Positions 20,904 to 30,787 are shown, counted from the stretch's first letter. The stretch is 64,000 bases of DNA from Cupriavidus sp. AU9028 (GCF_019795295.1 NZ_JAIMCG010000004.1:1-64000); one strand, 5' to 3'. Numbers and translations: made by a program. Notes: generated by a model not told the origin, from the sequence alone.

Positions 20904-21904
20904 GAAGCACCGTGCGATGGACGGCCGCCGGCCATCGCACGCTGCTGGTCACAGTGGTCAGGACCTGGGGCTCGTCGCCCCGCCCGGAAGGGGCGATGCT
21001 CGCGGTGCGCGATGACGGGCTTGTGGTCGGCTCGGTCTCGGGCGGCTGCATCGAGGACGACATCATCGACCGCGTGCGGCGCGAAGGGATCGCCGGCACG
21101 CTGCCGGAAACCATTCGCTATGGCATCAGCGCCGAGGAGGCGCACCGCTTCGGCCTGCCCTGCGGCGGCACCATCGAACTGGTGGCCGAACCGGTCGGCG
21201 CCGCCAGCCGGCTCGCCGAACTGCTCGACGCGGTGGAGAACGGCCGCCTGGTCAGCCGGGAGCTGGACATGGCCAGCGGCGAGGCGACGCTGGGCAAGGC
21301 CGACGCCACCGACGGGCTGCGCTTCGATGGCCGCACGCTGTGGACGGTGCACGGTCCCCGCTACCGGATGCTGGTGATCGGCGCCGGGCAGCTGTCGAAA
21401 TACCTGTGCCAGATCGCGGTGGGCCTGGGCTTCCAGGTGACGGTGTGCGATCCGCGCGAGGAGTACACCGAGACCTGGGACATCCCCGGCGTCACCATGG
21501 TGCGCACCATGCCCGACGACACGGTGATGGAGATGAAGCTGGACGAGCGCAGCGCGGTCATCGCGCTGACGCACGACCCCAAGCTGGACGACCTGGCACT
21601 GATGGAGGCGCTGCGCACCCCCGCCTTCTACGTCGGCGCACTCGGTTCGCGCCGCAACAACCAGGCGCGGCGCGAGCGGCTGCGCGAATTCGACCTGAGC
21701 GACGCGCAGCTGGCGCGGCTGCATGGGCCGGTCGGCATCTATATCGGCAGCCGCACGCCCCCGGAGATCGCCATCTCGATCCTGGCCGAAGTGGTCGCGG
21801 CGAAGAACCATGTCACCCTGCCCGACATCCTGCAGGTGGAGGGCGCCAAGGCTGCGCGCGAACTGGCGGCCAACGAGGCGAGCACATGCAGTCCGGCCCG
21901 CTGA
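20876..21904 (+). CDS. XdhC/CoxI-family molybdenum cofactor maturation protein
   Basis: A 342-residue XdhC-family protein. The N-terminal XdhC_CoxI domain shows the SVSGGCIEDD motif, and the C-terminal Rossmann-like domain shows MLVIGAGQLSKYL and FYVGALGSRRNNQ. XdhC proteins bind molybdenum cofactor, promote its sulfuration and insert it into the large subunit. The gene overlaps coxG by 28 bp, with AAAGGA upstream of the ATG. It overlaps the next gene, for a MobA-like transferase, by 19 bp. This fits a cofactor handover pair. Confidence 0.94.
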   Translation: MDSVDLEVLRSTVRWTAAGHRTLLVTVVRTWGSSPRPEGAMLAVRDDGLVVGSVSGGCIEDDIIDRVRREGIAGTLPETIRYGISAEEAHRFGLPCGGTIELVAEPVGAASRLAELLDAVENGRLVSRELDMASGEATLGKADATDGLRFDGRTLWTVHGPRYRMLVIGAGQLSKYLCQIAVGLGFQVTVCDPREEYTETWDIPGVTMVRTMPDDTVMEMKLDERSAVIALTHDPKLDDLALMEALRTPAFYVGALGSRRNNQARRERLREFDLSDAQLARLHGPVGIYIGSRTPPEIAISILAEVVAAKNHVTLPDILQVEGAKAARELAANEASTCSPAR

Positions 21905-22503
21905 TCGATTCCGACCTGCCGGTTGGCGTGCTGCTCGCCGCGGGATTCGGGCGCCGCTTCGATGCCACCGGCGCGCGCAACAAGTTGCTGGCGCCGCTGG
22001 AGGATGGCCGCAGCGTGGCATGGCACAGCGCCAGGACACTGGCCACCGCGCTGCCAGGCGCGCTGGCCATCGTGCGGCCGGACCAGCAGGCGCTGTCGGA
22101 GCAATTGCGCGAGGCCGGCTGCCACGTGATCGCCACTGCTCGGGCCGAGGCCGGCATGGGTGCGGCGCTGGCCGCCGCGGTGGAGCAGACGCCTGGCGCC
22201 CGGGGCTGGGTGGTGGCGCTGGCCGACATGCCGTGGGTGCCGCTGGAGCTGGTCCGCGCCGTGGCGCTCAGTATCGTCACGCCCGAAGCCATCGCGGCGC
22301 CCTGGCGGGACGGCCGGCGCGGCCACCCGGTCGGCTTTGGCGCCGCCTGGCGCGACGCGCTGCAGCGCCTCGATGGCGACCAGGGCGCGCGGGCCCTGCT
22401 GGAGACGCGCACGGTCACGCGCATCCTGACCGATGACGACGGCGCCTTTCGCGACATCGACACCCACGCCGATCTGCCGGGCAGCAGCGCCGGTCCGGCC
22501 TGA
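21886..22503 (+). CDS. mocA: MocA-like molybdopterin cytidylyl/nucleotidyltransferase
   Basis: A 205-residue MobA/MocA-type NTP transferase. The N-terminal nucleotide-binding loop is LLAAGFGRRF, followed by KLLAPLEDG. The metal-binding aspartate sits in ALADMPWVP and the distal GHPVGFG motif is present. In this context it most likely attaches CMP to molybdopterin to make MCD, the cofactor of CO-dehydrogenase-type hydroxylases. It is the last gene of the operon and ends only 6 bp from the convergent otsA stop. CTP versus GTP specificity is inferred from context. Confidence 0.88.
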   Translation: MQSGPLIDSDLPVGVLLAAGFGRRFDATGARNKLLAPLEDGRSVAWHSARTLATALPGALAIVRPDQQALSEQLREAGCHVIATARAEAGMGAALAAAVEQTPGARGWVVALADMPWVPLELVRAVALSIVTPEAIAAPWRDGRRGHPVGFGAAWRDALQRLDGDQGARALLETRTVTRILTDDDGAFRDIDTHADLPGSSAGPA

Positions 22504-22509
22504 GCCGGC

Positions 22510-23904
22510 CTAGTTGTCCTCGATCTCCCGCAACGAGCGCAGGTATTCGCGGCTCCACCAGTGCACGTCCTGTGCGCGAATGCGCTCGAGCAGCTTCTGA
22601 TGCCGGTTGCGCCGCTCGGCCAGCGGCATGTGCAGCGCGAACTGGATCGCCTGCGCCGTGCCCTGGACATCGTACGGATTGACCATCAGCGCTTCCTTCA
22701 GCTGCTCGGCAGCGCCGGCGAAGCGCGACAGCACCAGCACGCCCGGATCGTCCGGATCCTGCGCGGCGATATATTCCTTGGCCACCAGATTCATGCCGTC
22801 GCGCAGCGGCGTCACCAGCGCGACCCGGCTGGCGCGGCACAGCCCGGGCAGCCGCTTGCGCGAGGTGGTGCGATGGATATAGCGGATCGGCATCCAGTCG
22901 AGTTCGCCGAACTCGCCATTGATCGAGCCGGACATGCCCTCGAGCTGGCGCCGCAGGTCGGCATAGGCGTCGACCGACTCGCGCGACGGGGCGGCGATCT
23001 GCACCAGCGTGGCGCTCGAGCGGTTCTCCGGATACTGCGCCAGCAGCGCCTGGAACGCCTTCAGCCGCTCGGGCAGGCCCTTCGAGTAATCGAGCCGGTC
23101 CACCCCCAGCAGCAGCCGCCGGCGGGCGTACTGCGCCATCATCATCTCGTAGGTTTCCTGCGCCTCGGCGCCCTTGCCCAGGGCGACGAACCCGTCCACG
23201 TCGATGCCGATCGGGAACGCCTGGGCGCGTACGGTGCGATGGTAGGCCCGATAGCGGTGGTCGCCCATCGGCTCGGCCCGACCTTCGGACTGCGCATAGC
23301 GGCTGAAGTGCTCGAGGTCGGCCTGGCTCTGGAAGCCCACCAGATCGTAGGCGAACAATGCCCGCATCAGCCATTCATGCTGCGGAATGGTGGACAGGAT
23401 CGGCGGCGGCGGCAGCGGGATATGCAGGAAGAAACCCATGCGCTGGCCGCATCCCATCGCGCGCAGCTCGGCCGCGAGCGGGATCAGGTGGTAGTCATGG
23501 ATCCAGATGATGTCGTCTGGCTTGAGCAGCGGCGCAAGCTTGCGCGCGAACAGCTGGTTGACGCGGCGGTAGCTGTTCAGGTGGCCGGCGTCGAAGTCCG
23601 CCAGATCCACCCGGTAGTGAAACACCGGCCACAGCACGCCATTGCTGTAGCCGAGGTAATACGCATCGTGGTCTTCCCGGGAAAGATCGACCGTGGCCAG
23701 GGTCACGTTGCCGGCATGCTGGATATGCAGCTCGCCTTCGCCGGGGGTGCCGCCCCGCTCGGTCTGGATCACCTTGCCACTCCAACCGAACCACAGCCCG
23801 CCCGTGGCGTTCAGGGTTTCGCCGAGTGCCACGGCGAGGCCGCCCGCGGCGGCGGCGTTGCGCGGATCGGCCACACGGTTGGATACCGCTACCAGTCTTG
23901 ACAT
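22510..23904 (-). CDS. otsA: OtsA, alpha,alpha-trehalose-6-phosphate synthase
   Basis: A 464-residue GT20 retaining glycosyltransferase that joins UDP-glucose and glucose-6-phosphate to form trehalose-6-phosphate. Motifs include [10 protein letters not shown] and [11 protein letters not shown] at the N-terminus, [30 protein letters not shown] with the donor-site residues, [16 protein letters not shown] and [14 protein letters not shown] 23904 has an excellent AGGAGG ribosome-binding site 6-7 bp upstream. It follows the GH15 gene by 55 bp in the order otsB-GH15-otsA. Confidence 0.97.
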   Translation of the reverse strand: MSRLVAVSNRVADPRNAAAAGGLAVALGETLNATGGLWFGWSGKVIQTERGGTPGEGELHIQHAGNVTLATVDLSREDHDAYYLGYSNGVLWPVFHYRVDLADFDAGHLNSYRRVNQLFARKLAPLLKPDDIIWIHDYHLIPLAAELRAMGCGQRMGFFLHIPLPPPPILSTIPQHEWLMRALFAYDLVGFQSQADLEHFSRYAQSEGRAEPMGDHRYRAYHRTVRAQAFPIGIDVDGFVALGKGAEAQETYEMMMAQYARRRLLLGVDRLDYSKGLPERLKAFQALLAQYPENRSSATLVQIAAPSRESVDAYADLRRQLEGMSGSINGEFGELDWMPIRYIHRTTSRKRLPGLCRASRVALVTPLRDGMNLVAKEYIAAQDPDDPGVLVLSRFAGAAEQLKEALMVNPYDVQGTAQAIQFALHMPLAERRNRHQKLLERIRAQDVHWWSREYLRSLREIEDN

Positions 23905-23959
23905 ATGCCTCCTGTCCGGCGGCGCGCCGGCGCGCACCGCCCGTTGACCCGGGGCCGGA

Positions 23960-25825
23960 TCAGATCACCGCATCCCATGGGGACGACAGGCGCATGGCGC
24001 CATTGATCAGGCCGACCATCGAATAGGTCTGCGGGAAATTGCCCCACATCTCGCCGGTAACCGGGTGGGTGTCCTCCGAAAGCAGTCCGAGCGGATTGCG
24101 GGCCGCGAGCATGGCTTCGAAGATCTCGCGCGCCTGCTCCTTGCGGCCGATGCGCGCCAGCGCGTCGATCCGCCAGAACGTGCAGATATTGAACGCCGTC
24201 TCCGGCTTGCCGAAGTCGTCCGGCGCCTCGTAGCGGCGCATGTACGGCCCGTCGCACAACACCTGCTCCAGCCGCTCCAGCGTGGAGACGAAGCGCCGGT
24301 CGCGCGGGTCGATGAAGTTGACCTCGGCCATCAGCAGCACGCTGGCGTCCAGCTCCCGGCCGCCGAAGCTCTCGGCGAAGGCCTGGCGCTCCTCGCTCCA
24401 GGATTCGCGCAGGATCCGCTCGCGCATCGCCTGCGCATGCTGGTGCCAATACGCGGCGCGCGACTGCAACTGCAGCGTCTCGCCGATCTTGGCCAGCCGG
24501 TCGCAGGCGGCCCAGCACATCAGCATCGACGAGGTGTGCACCCGTGCGCGGGTGCGCAGCTCCCACATGCCGGCGTCCGGCGTGCCGAAGACCCGCACCG
24601 CCTGTTCGCCCACCTGCTCCAGCACCCGGTACTCGGCCGGGCCGGCGCGGTGCAGCAGCCGGTGATCGTGGAATGCCTGCGCGGCGCCCAGCACCACGTT
24701 GCCATAGACATCGTGCTGGAAGTGCTCCTGCGCCTGGTTGCCCACGCGCACCGGCCCCATGCCGCGATAGCCGCCGATGTGGTCCAGCACGTGTTCGGGC
24801 AGATGCCGCTCCAGGCCGATGCCATAGAGCGGCTGGATATGGCCGTCCTGGGACTGCATCACGACGTTGGACATCCAGCGCAGGTAGTCCTCCATCGTGC
24901 CGACTTCGGACAGGCTGTTCAGCGCGCGAATCACGAAGAAGGCGTCGCGCAGCCAGCAGAAGCGGTAGTCCCAGTTGCGCCCGCTGTGCGGCGCCTCGGG
25001 AATGCTGGTGGTCATCGCGGCGACGATGGCGCCGGTTTCCTCGTACAGCGACATCTTCAGCGTGATGGCGGCGCGGATCACCGCATCCTGCCATTCGCGC
25101 GGCACCGCCAGCCGGCGCGTCCACAGCTTCCAGTACGACACCGTCTCCTGCTCGAAGTCGCGCGCGGTCTCCTCGATGCCGCCCATCAGCGTCTCGTCGG
25201 GGCCGAGGATGAAGTCGACCGGCCGCAGCAGCAGGAAGGGCGTGCGCTCCAGCACGTAGGTCAGCGGCGCATTGGTGGTCATGCGCAGCGTCATGTCGTC
25301 GCCGATATAGCGGACATGGCTGCTGCCGCGCGCGACCCGGGCCGCGTTGCGGCCCCAGCCGAAGCGCGGCGCCACGGTGACGCGAATGCGCGGCGCGCCC
25401 TTGAGCGGACGCACGCGCCGCACCAGCGTCAGCGGCCGGAAGTAGCGTCCGTGGCGGAAAAAGCGCGGGGCGAAGTCGGTGACTTCGAGACTGTTGCCGT
25501 GGCGGTCGGTGAGCTGGGTGCGCAGTACCGCCGTATTCGGCTCGTACCACTGGCGCGCGTGCTCGAAGTCCTCGATCTCGATGGAGAAGTGCCCGCCGTT
25601 CTCGCTCGAATCGAGCAGGGCATTGAAGACCGGATCGCCGTCAAAACGGGGCAGGCAGCTCCAGACGATGCGGCCCCGCTGGTCCACCAGCGCCGAGAAG
25701 GCGCAATTGCCGATCATTCCCAGCGACAGCGATGGTTCGCAATGCGGCGACAACCGCTGTTCCGCGCCCACGCCGGCGTCCGCCGCGACACGGTCGTACG
25801 CGACTCCGGTGCCTGACTCGCTCAC
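23960..25825 (-). CDS. Glycoside hydrolase family 15 protein (trehalase/glucoamylase-like)
   Basis: A 621-residue GH15 enzyme. The N-terminal beta-rich trehalase-like domain (MIGNCAFSALVDQRGRIVWS) is followed by the (alpha/alpha)6 barrel with the signature NWDYRFCWLRDA (284-295). C-terminal barrel motifs are NICTFWRIDAL and GNFPQTYSMVGLINGA. Bacterial members act as trehalases or as glucoamylase/glucodextranases. Lying between otsB and otsA, this one may hydrolyse trehalose or trim related glucans. The start is taken as GTG 25825 because a GAAGGGGGT ribosome-binding site lies just upstream and 11 bp separate it from otsB. Confidence 0.92.
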   Translation of the reverse strand: MSESGTGVAYDRVAADAGVGAEQRLSPHCEPSLSLGMIGNCAFSALVDQRGRIVWSCLPRFDGDPVFNALLDSSENGGHFSIEIEDFEHARQWYEPNTAVLRTQLTDRHGNSLEVTDFAPRFFRHGRYFRPLTLVRRVRPLKGAPRIRVTVAPRFGWGRNAARVARGSSHVRYIGDDMTLRMTTNAPLTYVLERTPFLLLRPVDFILGPDETLMGGIEETARDFEQETVSYWKLWTRRLAVPREWQDAVIRAAITLKMSLYEETGAIVAAMTTSIPEAPHSGRNWDYRFCWLRDAFFVIRALNSLSEVGTMEDYLRWMSNVVMQSQDGHIQPLYGIGLERHLPEHVLDHIGGYRGMGPVRVGNQAQEHFQHDVYGNVVLGAAQAFHDHRLLHRAGPAEYRVLEQVGEQAVRVFGTPDAGMWELRTRARVHTSSMLMCWAACDRLAKIGETLQLQSRAAYWHQHAQAMRERILRESWSEERQAFAESFGGRELDASVLLMAEVNFIDPRDRRFVSTLERLEQVLCDGPYMRRYEAPDDFGKPETAFNICTFWRIDALARIGRKEQAREIFEAMLAARNPLGLLSEDTHPVTGEMWGNFPQTYSMVGLINGAMRLSSPWDAVI

Positions 25826-25836
25826 TCGTACCCCCT

Positions 25837-26658
25837 TCAACTTGCGCGATGATTGCTGGATGACGCCATGTCTTGTCCGCCGGGCGGAACCGCCGGCGGC
25901 GTGGCTGGCGAGGCCGGCGGCCCCGCAGCGGAATCGAGCGCCCGGGCACTGTGGTGCAGCCAGGCGCGCAGGTCGGCGGGCGCCGGCACGCTGACCGAAG
26001 CGGCGCTTTGCCGCTGCCCGACCAGCACGCCGAGGCCGCCCAGATGGTTGACCATGGCAAAGCCGTCTTCGTCGGTAACATCGTCGCCGGCGAAGACCGG
26101 GCGGCGGCCGGCAAACGGCGCGGAGCGCATCATCAGCTCGATGGCGCTGCCCTTGGTGACCCCGGCCGGCTTGACCTCGACCACCATCTTGCCGTGCAGC
26201 ATCTCGGCGCCGCTGACGTTGCACAGGGCATCGGCGACCTGGTCGCGCACCAGCGCCTCCAGCGCGGGCACCGCGCGGTAGTGCACCGCCAGCGCCATCG
26301 GCTTGCGCTCCAGCCGCAGACCGGGATTGGCGGCCACCAGCGCCTCCAGGCTCGGCAACAGCTTGTCCAGGTCGAAGCCCGGTGCCTCCAGACGGCTGCC
26401 GTCGGCGGCGCGCATCTCGGCGCCATGGACACCGGCAGTGGGAAGCTTCAGCGGCTGGAGGAAGTGATCCAGTTCGGCGATGGTCCGCCCCGACACGATC
26501 GCCAGCGCGCCGTCCAGATGACGATGGAGGGCGCGCAGGGTCCCCACCAGTTCCGCTTCGACCTGCACGAGGTCGGGCCGAGGGGCAAGATCGGCCAACG
26601 TGCCGTCGAAGTCCAGGAACAGCGCAGTATCGGGAGCGATCAGCGATAGGGATGACAT
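25837..26658 (-). CDS. otsB: OtsB, trehalose-6-phosphate phosphatase
   Basis: A 273-residue HAD-superfamily phosphatase that removes phosphate from trehalose-6-phosphate. The catalytic DxD motif is LFLDFDGTLADLA (nucleophile at the first Asp, about residue 16), motif II is AIVSGRT, and motif IV is GDDVTDEDGF. ATG 26658 is the first start before the DxD; the same frame runs far upstream opposite ilvA but without a plausible product. The C-terminal ~35 residues are Ala/Pro-rich. It heads the operon otsB-GH15-otsA. Confidence 0.95.
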   Translation of the reverse strand: MSSLSLIAPDTALFLDFDGTLADLAPRPDLVQVEAELVGTLRALHRHLDGALAIVSGRTIAELDHFLQPLKLPTAGVHGAEMRAADGSRLEAPGFDLDKLLPSLEALVAANPGLRLERKPMALAVHYRAVPALEALVRDQVADALCNVSGAEMLHGKMVVEVKPAGVTKGSAIELMMRSAPFAGRRPVFAGDDVTDEDGFAMVNHLGGLGVLVGQRQSAASVSVPAPADLRAWLHHSARALDSAAGPPASPATPPAVPPGGQDMASSSNHRAS

Positions 26659-27018
26659 CGCTGCACACCGTAACACGACAGCCAACGAGCGTCCACCCGC
26701 TGGCGTCCTACATGGCGCTTGCTGCATACCGTGCGCTGGCTGTCCCTCTCCCCGGACCCCTCTCCCACAAGTGGGCGAGGGAGAAAACCGGCGGGGCAGT
26801 CGTCCGTGGTGGGTTCGCTCCCCTCTCCCGCCCTGCGGGAGAGGGGCCGGGGGAGAGGGCAATCCGGCGCGCAAACATGGCCCCTGCGGCGGCCACACCG
26901 CCTCATCCCTTATCATTAATGGTTTACCGCAGCCCCCCTTCCCGGGCCGCCCTGCCCTATCGCGCACTTTCGCGCCCTCGGGCCGACACCTCCACCGGCA
27001 AGCAAGCCGGCCGCCGAC
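26659..27018. other. Divergent otsB/ilvA intergenic region with two hairpin repeats
   Basis: These 360 bases between divergent otsB and ilvA hold no supported gene. Two family A hairpin copies lie head to head at about 26743-26785 and 26817-26860. Promoters for both operons should lie here, the ilvA promoter downstream of the second repeat, where the AT-rich TTATCATTAATGG at 26909-26921 is the best candidate zone. No threonine/isoleucine leader peptide was seen. Confidence 0.5.
26743..26860. repeat. Two inverted copies of hairpin repeat family A
   Basis: One copy (about 26743-26785, with the sequence TCTCCCACAAGTGGGCGAGG) and one in opposite orientation (about 26817-26860, with CTCTCCCGCCCTGCGGGAGAG) are separated by about 30 bp, giving a large imperfect inverted pair. 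Both carry the G-rich arm seen in other copies of the family. Confidence 0.78.
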
Positions 27019-28557
27019 ATGACCAGCAAGACAGCCAGCAAACCCGACTACCTGAAGAAGATCCTGACCGCCAAGGTGTACGACGTGGCGCAGGAGACCG
27101 AACTGACCTTTGCGCGCGAGCTGTCGGCACGAATTGGCAACAACGTATGGTTCAAGCGGGAGGACACCCAGCCGGTGTTTTCGTTCAAGCTGCGCGGCGC
27201 CTACAACAAGATGGCGTCGCTGACGCCCGAGGAACTCAAGCGCGGCGTGATCGCGGCATCCGCGGGCAACCACGCACAAGGTGTCGCGCTGTCCGCGGCC
27301 CGCCTGCAGTGCAAGGCCGTGATCGCGATGCCGGTCACCACGCCCCGCGTCAAGATCGATGCCGTGCGCGAGCGCGGCGGCAAATGGGTCGAGGTGGTGC
27401 TGCACGGCGAGTCGTACAGCGACGCCTACCAGCATGCGGTCGAGCTGGAAAAGAAGCAAAAGCTGACCTTCATCCATCCCTTCGACGATCCGGACGTGAT
27501 CGCCGGCCAGGGCACCATCGCCATGGAAATCCTGCGCCAGCATCCCGGCCCGATCCACGCGGTGTTCGCCGCCATCGGCGGCGGCGGCCTGATTTCCGGG
27601 GTGGCGGCCTACATCAAGGCGGTGCGCCCCGAGATCAAGGTGATCGGGGTGCAGACCGTCGATTCGGACGGCATGAAGCGTTCGATCGACGCCGGCAAGC
27701 GGGTCGAACTGAAGGACGTGGGCCTGTTCGCGGACGGCACCGCGGTCAAGCTGGTCGGCAAGGAAACCTTCCGGCTGGCGCGCGAGCTGGTCGACGAGAT
27801 CGTGCTGGTGGACACGGACGCGATCTGCGCTGGCGTCAAGGACGTGTTCCAGGACACCCGCAGCATCCTCGAGCCGTCCGGCGCGATGGCGGTGGCCGGC
27901 CTGAAGCTGTACGCGCAGCGCGAGAAGCTCAAGGGCCAGAACCTGGTGGCGATCGCCTGCGGCGCCAACATGAACTTCGACCGCCTGCGCTTCGTCGCCG
28001 AGCGCGCCGAGGTGGGCGAGGCGCGCGAGGCGGTGTTCGCGGTCACCATTCCCGAGGAGCGCGGCAGCTTCCGCCGCTTCTGCGAGCAGCTGGGCACCCG
28101 CAACGTCACCGAGTTCAATTACCGGATTGCCGACAACCGCGTCGCCCATATCTTCGTCGGCGTGCAGATCAGCAACCGCGCCGAGAGCGACCGCATCGCC
28201 GCGAACTTCCGCCGGCACGGCTTCGACACGCTGGACCTGTCGAACGACGAGCTGGCCAAGCAGCATATCCGCTACATGGTGGGCGGCCATTCGCCGCTGG
28301 CGCACGATGAACTGCTGTACCGCTTCGAATTTCCCGAGCGCCCCGGTGCGCTGATGCGCTTCCTGTCGAGCATGAGCCCGAACTGGAACATCAGCCTGTT
28401 CCACTACCGCAACCAGGGCGCGGATACGTCCAATATCCTGGTCGGCATCCAGGTGCCGAAGAACGAGAAGCGCGCCTTCCGCGAATTCCTCGCGACCCTG
28501 GGTTACGTACACTGGGAAGAGACCGACAACCCCGTCTACAAGCTGTTCCTGGCCTGA
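27019..28557 (+). CDS. ilvA: IlvA, biosynthetic threonine ammonia-lyase
   Basis: A 512-residue PLP enzyme converting threonine to 2-oxobutanoate, the first step of isoleucine synthesis. The cofactor lysine is K57 in SFKLRGAYNKM, and the phosphate-binding loop is GGGGLISGV. The C-terminal third carries the tandem ACT-like regulatory domains (EERGSFRRFCEQLGTRNVTEF and FPERPGALMRFL) of the long, isoleucine-feedback-sensitive type rather than the short catabolic TdcB form. Length matches biosynthetic IlvA (about 510). queF follows 33 bp downstream and may be cotranscribed. Confidence 0.97.
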   Translation: MTSKTASKPDYLKKILTAKVYDVAQETELTFARELSARIGNNVWFKREDTQPVFSFKLRGAYNKMASLTPEELKRGVIAASAGNHAQGVALSAARLQCKAVIAMPVTTPRVKIDAVRERGGKWVEVVLHGESYSDAYQHAVELEKKQKLTFIHPFDDPDVIAGQGTIAMEILRQHPGPIHAVFAAIGGGGLISGVAAYIKAVRPEIKVIGVQTVDSDGMKRSIDAGKRVELKDVGLFADGTAVKLVGKETFRLARELVDEIVLVDTDAICAGVKDVFQDTRSILEPSGAMAVAGLKLYAQREKLKGQNLVAIACGANMNFDRLRFVAERAEVGEAREAVFAVTIPEERGSFRRFCEQLGTRNVTEFNYRIADNRVAHIFVGVQISNRAESDRIAANFRRHGFDTLDLSNDELAKQHIRYMVGGHSPLAHDELLYRFEFPERPGALMRFLSSMSPNWNISLFHYRNQGADTSNILVGIQVPKNEKRAFREFLATLGYVHWEETDNPVYKLFLA

Positions 28558-28590
28558 GGGGCATGCCGCGTCACCCTTGATGGAGCTTCA

Positions 28591-29424
28591 ATGAGCCTGC
28601 CCGAACATTCCCCGCTCGGCAAGGTTTCGGCCTACAAGGCCGAATACGACCCGAGCCTGCTGTTCCCCATTCCGCGCGCACCCAAGCGCGCCGAGATCGG
28701 GCTGGCCGAAGGCGCGGCCTTGCCGTTCTTCGGCGTCGATTTCTGGAATGCCTACGAACTGTCGTGGCTGAACCAGAAGGGCAAGCCCCAGGTCGCGCTG
28801 GCCACCTTCATTGTGCCGGCCAACACACCGAACATCGTCGAATCGAAGTCGTTCAAGCTTTATCTGAACAGCTTCAACCAGACCCGGCTGGCGTCCGCCG
28901 AGGCGCTGCAGCAGCTGCTGCACCAGGACCTGTCGGAGGCAACCGGCGGCCCGGTACAGGTGCGCCTGACCACCGAGGCGGATTTCGCCGGGCAGCGCAT
29001 GGGCGAACTCGACGGCCTGCTGCTGGACCGGCTCGATATCGAAACCGACATCTACGAGCCGGCGCCCCAGTTGCTGCGCGCCGATCACGAAGAGACCATC
29101 GTCGAGGAGACGCTGGTGTCGCATCTGCTCAAGTCGAACTGCCTGGTCACCGGCCAGCCGGACTGGGGCAGCGTGCAGATCCAGTACGTTGGCGCCCCGA
29201 TCGACCAGGAAGGCCTGCTGAAGTACCTGATCTCGTTCCGCAACCACAACGAATTCCATGAGCAGTGCGTGGAGCGAATCTTCGTGGACGTGATGCGCCA
29301 GTGCAGGCCGGCCAAGCTGGCGGTCTACGCCCGCTACACCCGGCGCGGGGGGCTCGACATCAATCCGTTCCGTACCAACTTCAACACGCCCTGGCCGGAC
29401 AACCGGCGCAACGCGCGCCAGTAA
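28591..29424 (+). CDS. queF: QueF, NADPH-dependent preQ0 reductase
   Basis: A 277-residue bimodular QueF (tunnelling fold) that reduces the nitrile of 7-cyano-7-deazaguanine to the amine preQ1 in queuosine biosynthesis. The QueF signature [15 protein letters not shown] is present near residue 80, and the nucleophile cysteine lies in [14 protein letters not shown] near residue 190. The [11 protein letters not shown] motif follows. Length equals the E. coli-type enzyme (282). ATG 28591 has GGAGC upstream. Confidence 0.97.
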   Translation: MSLPEHSPLGKVSAYKAEYDPSLLFPIPRAPKRAEIGLAEGAALPFFGVDFWNAYELSWLNQKGKPQVALATFIVPANTPNIVESKSFKLYLNSFNQTRLASAEALQQLLHQDLSEATGGPVQVRLTTEADFAGQRMGELDGLLLDRLDIETDIYEPAPQLLRADHEETIVEETLVSHLLKSNCLVTGQPDWGSVQIQYVGAPIDQEGLLKYLISFRNHNEFHEQCVERIFVDVMRQCRPAKLAVYARYTRRGGLDINPFRTNFNTPWPDNRRNARQ

Positions 29425-29467
29425 GGCCGGCCGCGCCAGACGGGCGGCCCCCGGCCAAGGGCGCGTC

Positions 29468-30787
29468 TCAGCCGGCCTGCAGCATCCGGGCCAGGGCCGC
29501 ATGGCCGGCCCCGTCCGCCAGTTCCGCGGCCGTGCGCCCGGTTGCATCGCGCGGCGTCAGGCTGGCGCCGGCCTGCAGCAGGCGGCGTGCCGATGGCATG
29601 TCCCCCGCCTGCCCGACGTACATCAGCGGCGTCATGCCCGCCATGTCGGCGACCTCGGGGCTGGCGCCCGCCTGCAGCAGCAGGGACAGCGTGGCGGCGC
29701 GGCTGCCGCCCTCGCCCTGCAGCTCGTCCGAGCGGGCCGCCAGCAACAGCGGCGTGCGCATCGCGGCATCGCGCCGCTGCAGTTCCTCGGACTGCGCCCC
29801 GTCCACCAGCAGGTCCACCGCCTCGGCATGCAGGCCGGCGGCGGCGTAGCACAGCGCCGTCCAGCCAGCCCCGGCCGACCCTTCGCGCGGATCGCGGCGG
29901 GCACCGGCCTGCAGCAGCAGCCGGACCATGCCGGCATCGCCGAACAGCGCCGCCAGCATCAACGGCGTGCGTCCGCGGCTGTCGGTGGCATCGACACGGG
30001 CGCCGGCCTCGATCAGCGCGGCAGCCGCCTCCGGCTGGCCGGCGGCCGCCGCGCACATCAGCGCCGTCTCGCCGCCGGCGAAGGCGGGCAGGTCGGCCGC
30101 GGGCACGGCGGCGCGATGCGAACCTTGCGCCTGCAGCAGCAGGCGCACGATGTCGGTATGGCCATGCGCCGCCGCGATGGCCAGCGCATCGTGCCCGCCG
30201 GTCGTCAACGGCGCCTGCAGCCACTGCGGATCCGCCAGCCACTGCCGCACCGTCGCGGCGTCGCCGCACTCCAGCGCTGTCGTCAGCGCTCCCGCGCCGC
30301 AGCGCGCCAGCCAGCGCCGGTAGTCGCCCGCCAGTTCCCGCACCAGGCTGCCCAGCATCGCCTCGCCGGCATTGTTGCCGCGCGCCAGCGCGGCCGGTAC
30401 CAGCCCGGCCCGGTTGCGCAGCACCAGCACGGCGCGCGCGGCGCAGGCTTCGCCGGCATCGTTGCGGTCCAGATGCCGGACCATCATGCGCACCGCCTGC
30501 GGCACCGGCGGCCGCATGGCGAAGGCCAGATGCAACGGCGTGTCCCCGGCGGCGTTGGCGCGGGTCGGATCGGCATCGTGGCGCAACAGCCAGTCGAGCA
30601 TGTCCGGATCGGCGCCGGCGAGCACGGCATGGTGCAGGGCCGTGTTGCCATCCGCATCGCCGGCATTGAGCGCCGCCGCGCCGGTGCCGGCCGGCCCCGG
30701 CAGCGCGGCGGCGCTGCCCGCGCTGCCAGCGTCGAGCGGGCGAACCATGTCAATCAGCCGGGAAGAAGAGGAGGAAGGAAGCACCAT
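29468..30787 (-). CDS. Ankyrin-repeat protein
   Basis: A 439-residue protein made almost wholly of ankyrin repeats. At least eight can be traced, such as DGNTALHHAVLAGADPDML, GDTPLHLAFA, GRTPLMLAALFGDAGMVRLL and GMTPLMYVGQAGDMPSARRL. There is no signal peptide or membrane helix; the N-terminus is a short serine-rich stretch (MVLPSSSSSRLIDMV), so a cytoplasmic scaffold is likely. ATG 30787 is chosen because it has GGAG about 8 bp upstream, whereas the earlier start would add a Pro/Arg-rich lead. It is convergent with queF and divergent from the giant uvrA-like gene. Binding partner unknown. Confidence 0.85.
   Translation of the reverse strand: MVLPSSSSSRLIDMVRPLDAGSAGSAAALPGPAGTGAAALNAGDADGNTALHHAVLAGADPDMLDWLLRHDADPTRANAAGDTPLHLAFAMRPPVPQAVRMMVRHLDRNDAGEACAARAVLVLRNRAGLVPAALARGNNAGEAMLGSLVRELAGDYRRWLARCGAGALTTALECGDAATVRQWLADPQWLQAPLTTGGHDALAIAAAHGHTDIVRLLLQAQGSHRAAVPAADLPAFAGGETALMCAAAAGQPEAAAALIEAGARVDATDSRGRTPLMLAALFGDAGMVRLLLQAGARRDPREGSAGAGWTALCYAAAGLHAEAVDLLVDGAQSEELQRRDAAMRTPLLLAARSDELQGEGGSRAATLSLLLQAGASPEVADMAGMTPLMYVGQAGDMPSARRLLQAGASLTPRDATGRTAAELADGAGHAALARMLQAG

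Noticed and set aside
22485-22515. Terminator between convergent mocA and otsA
   Set aside because: A short CCGGCCTGAGCCGG inverted sequence exists, but the stem is only about 4 bp and no T run follows.
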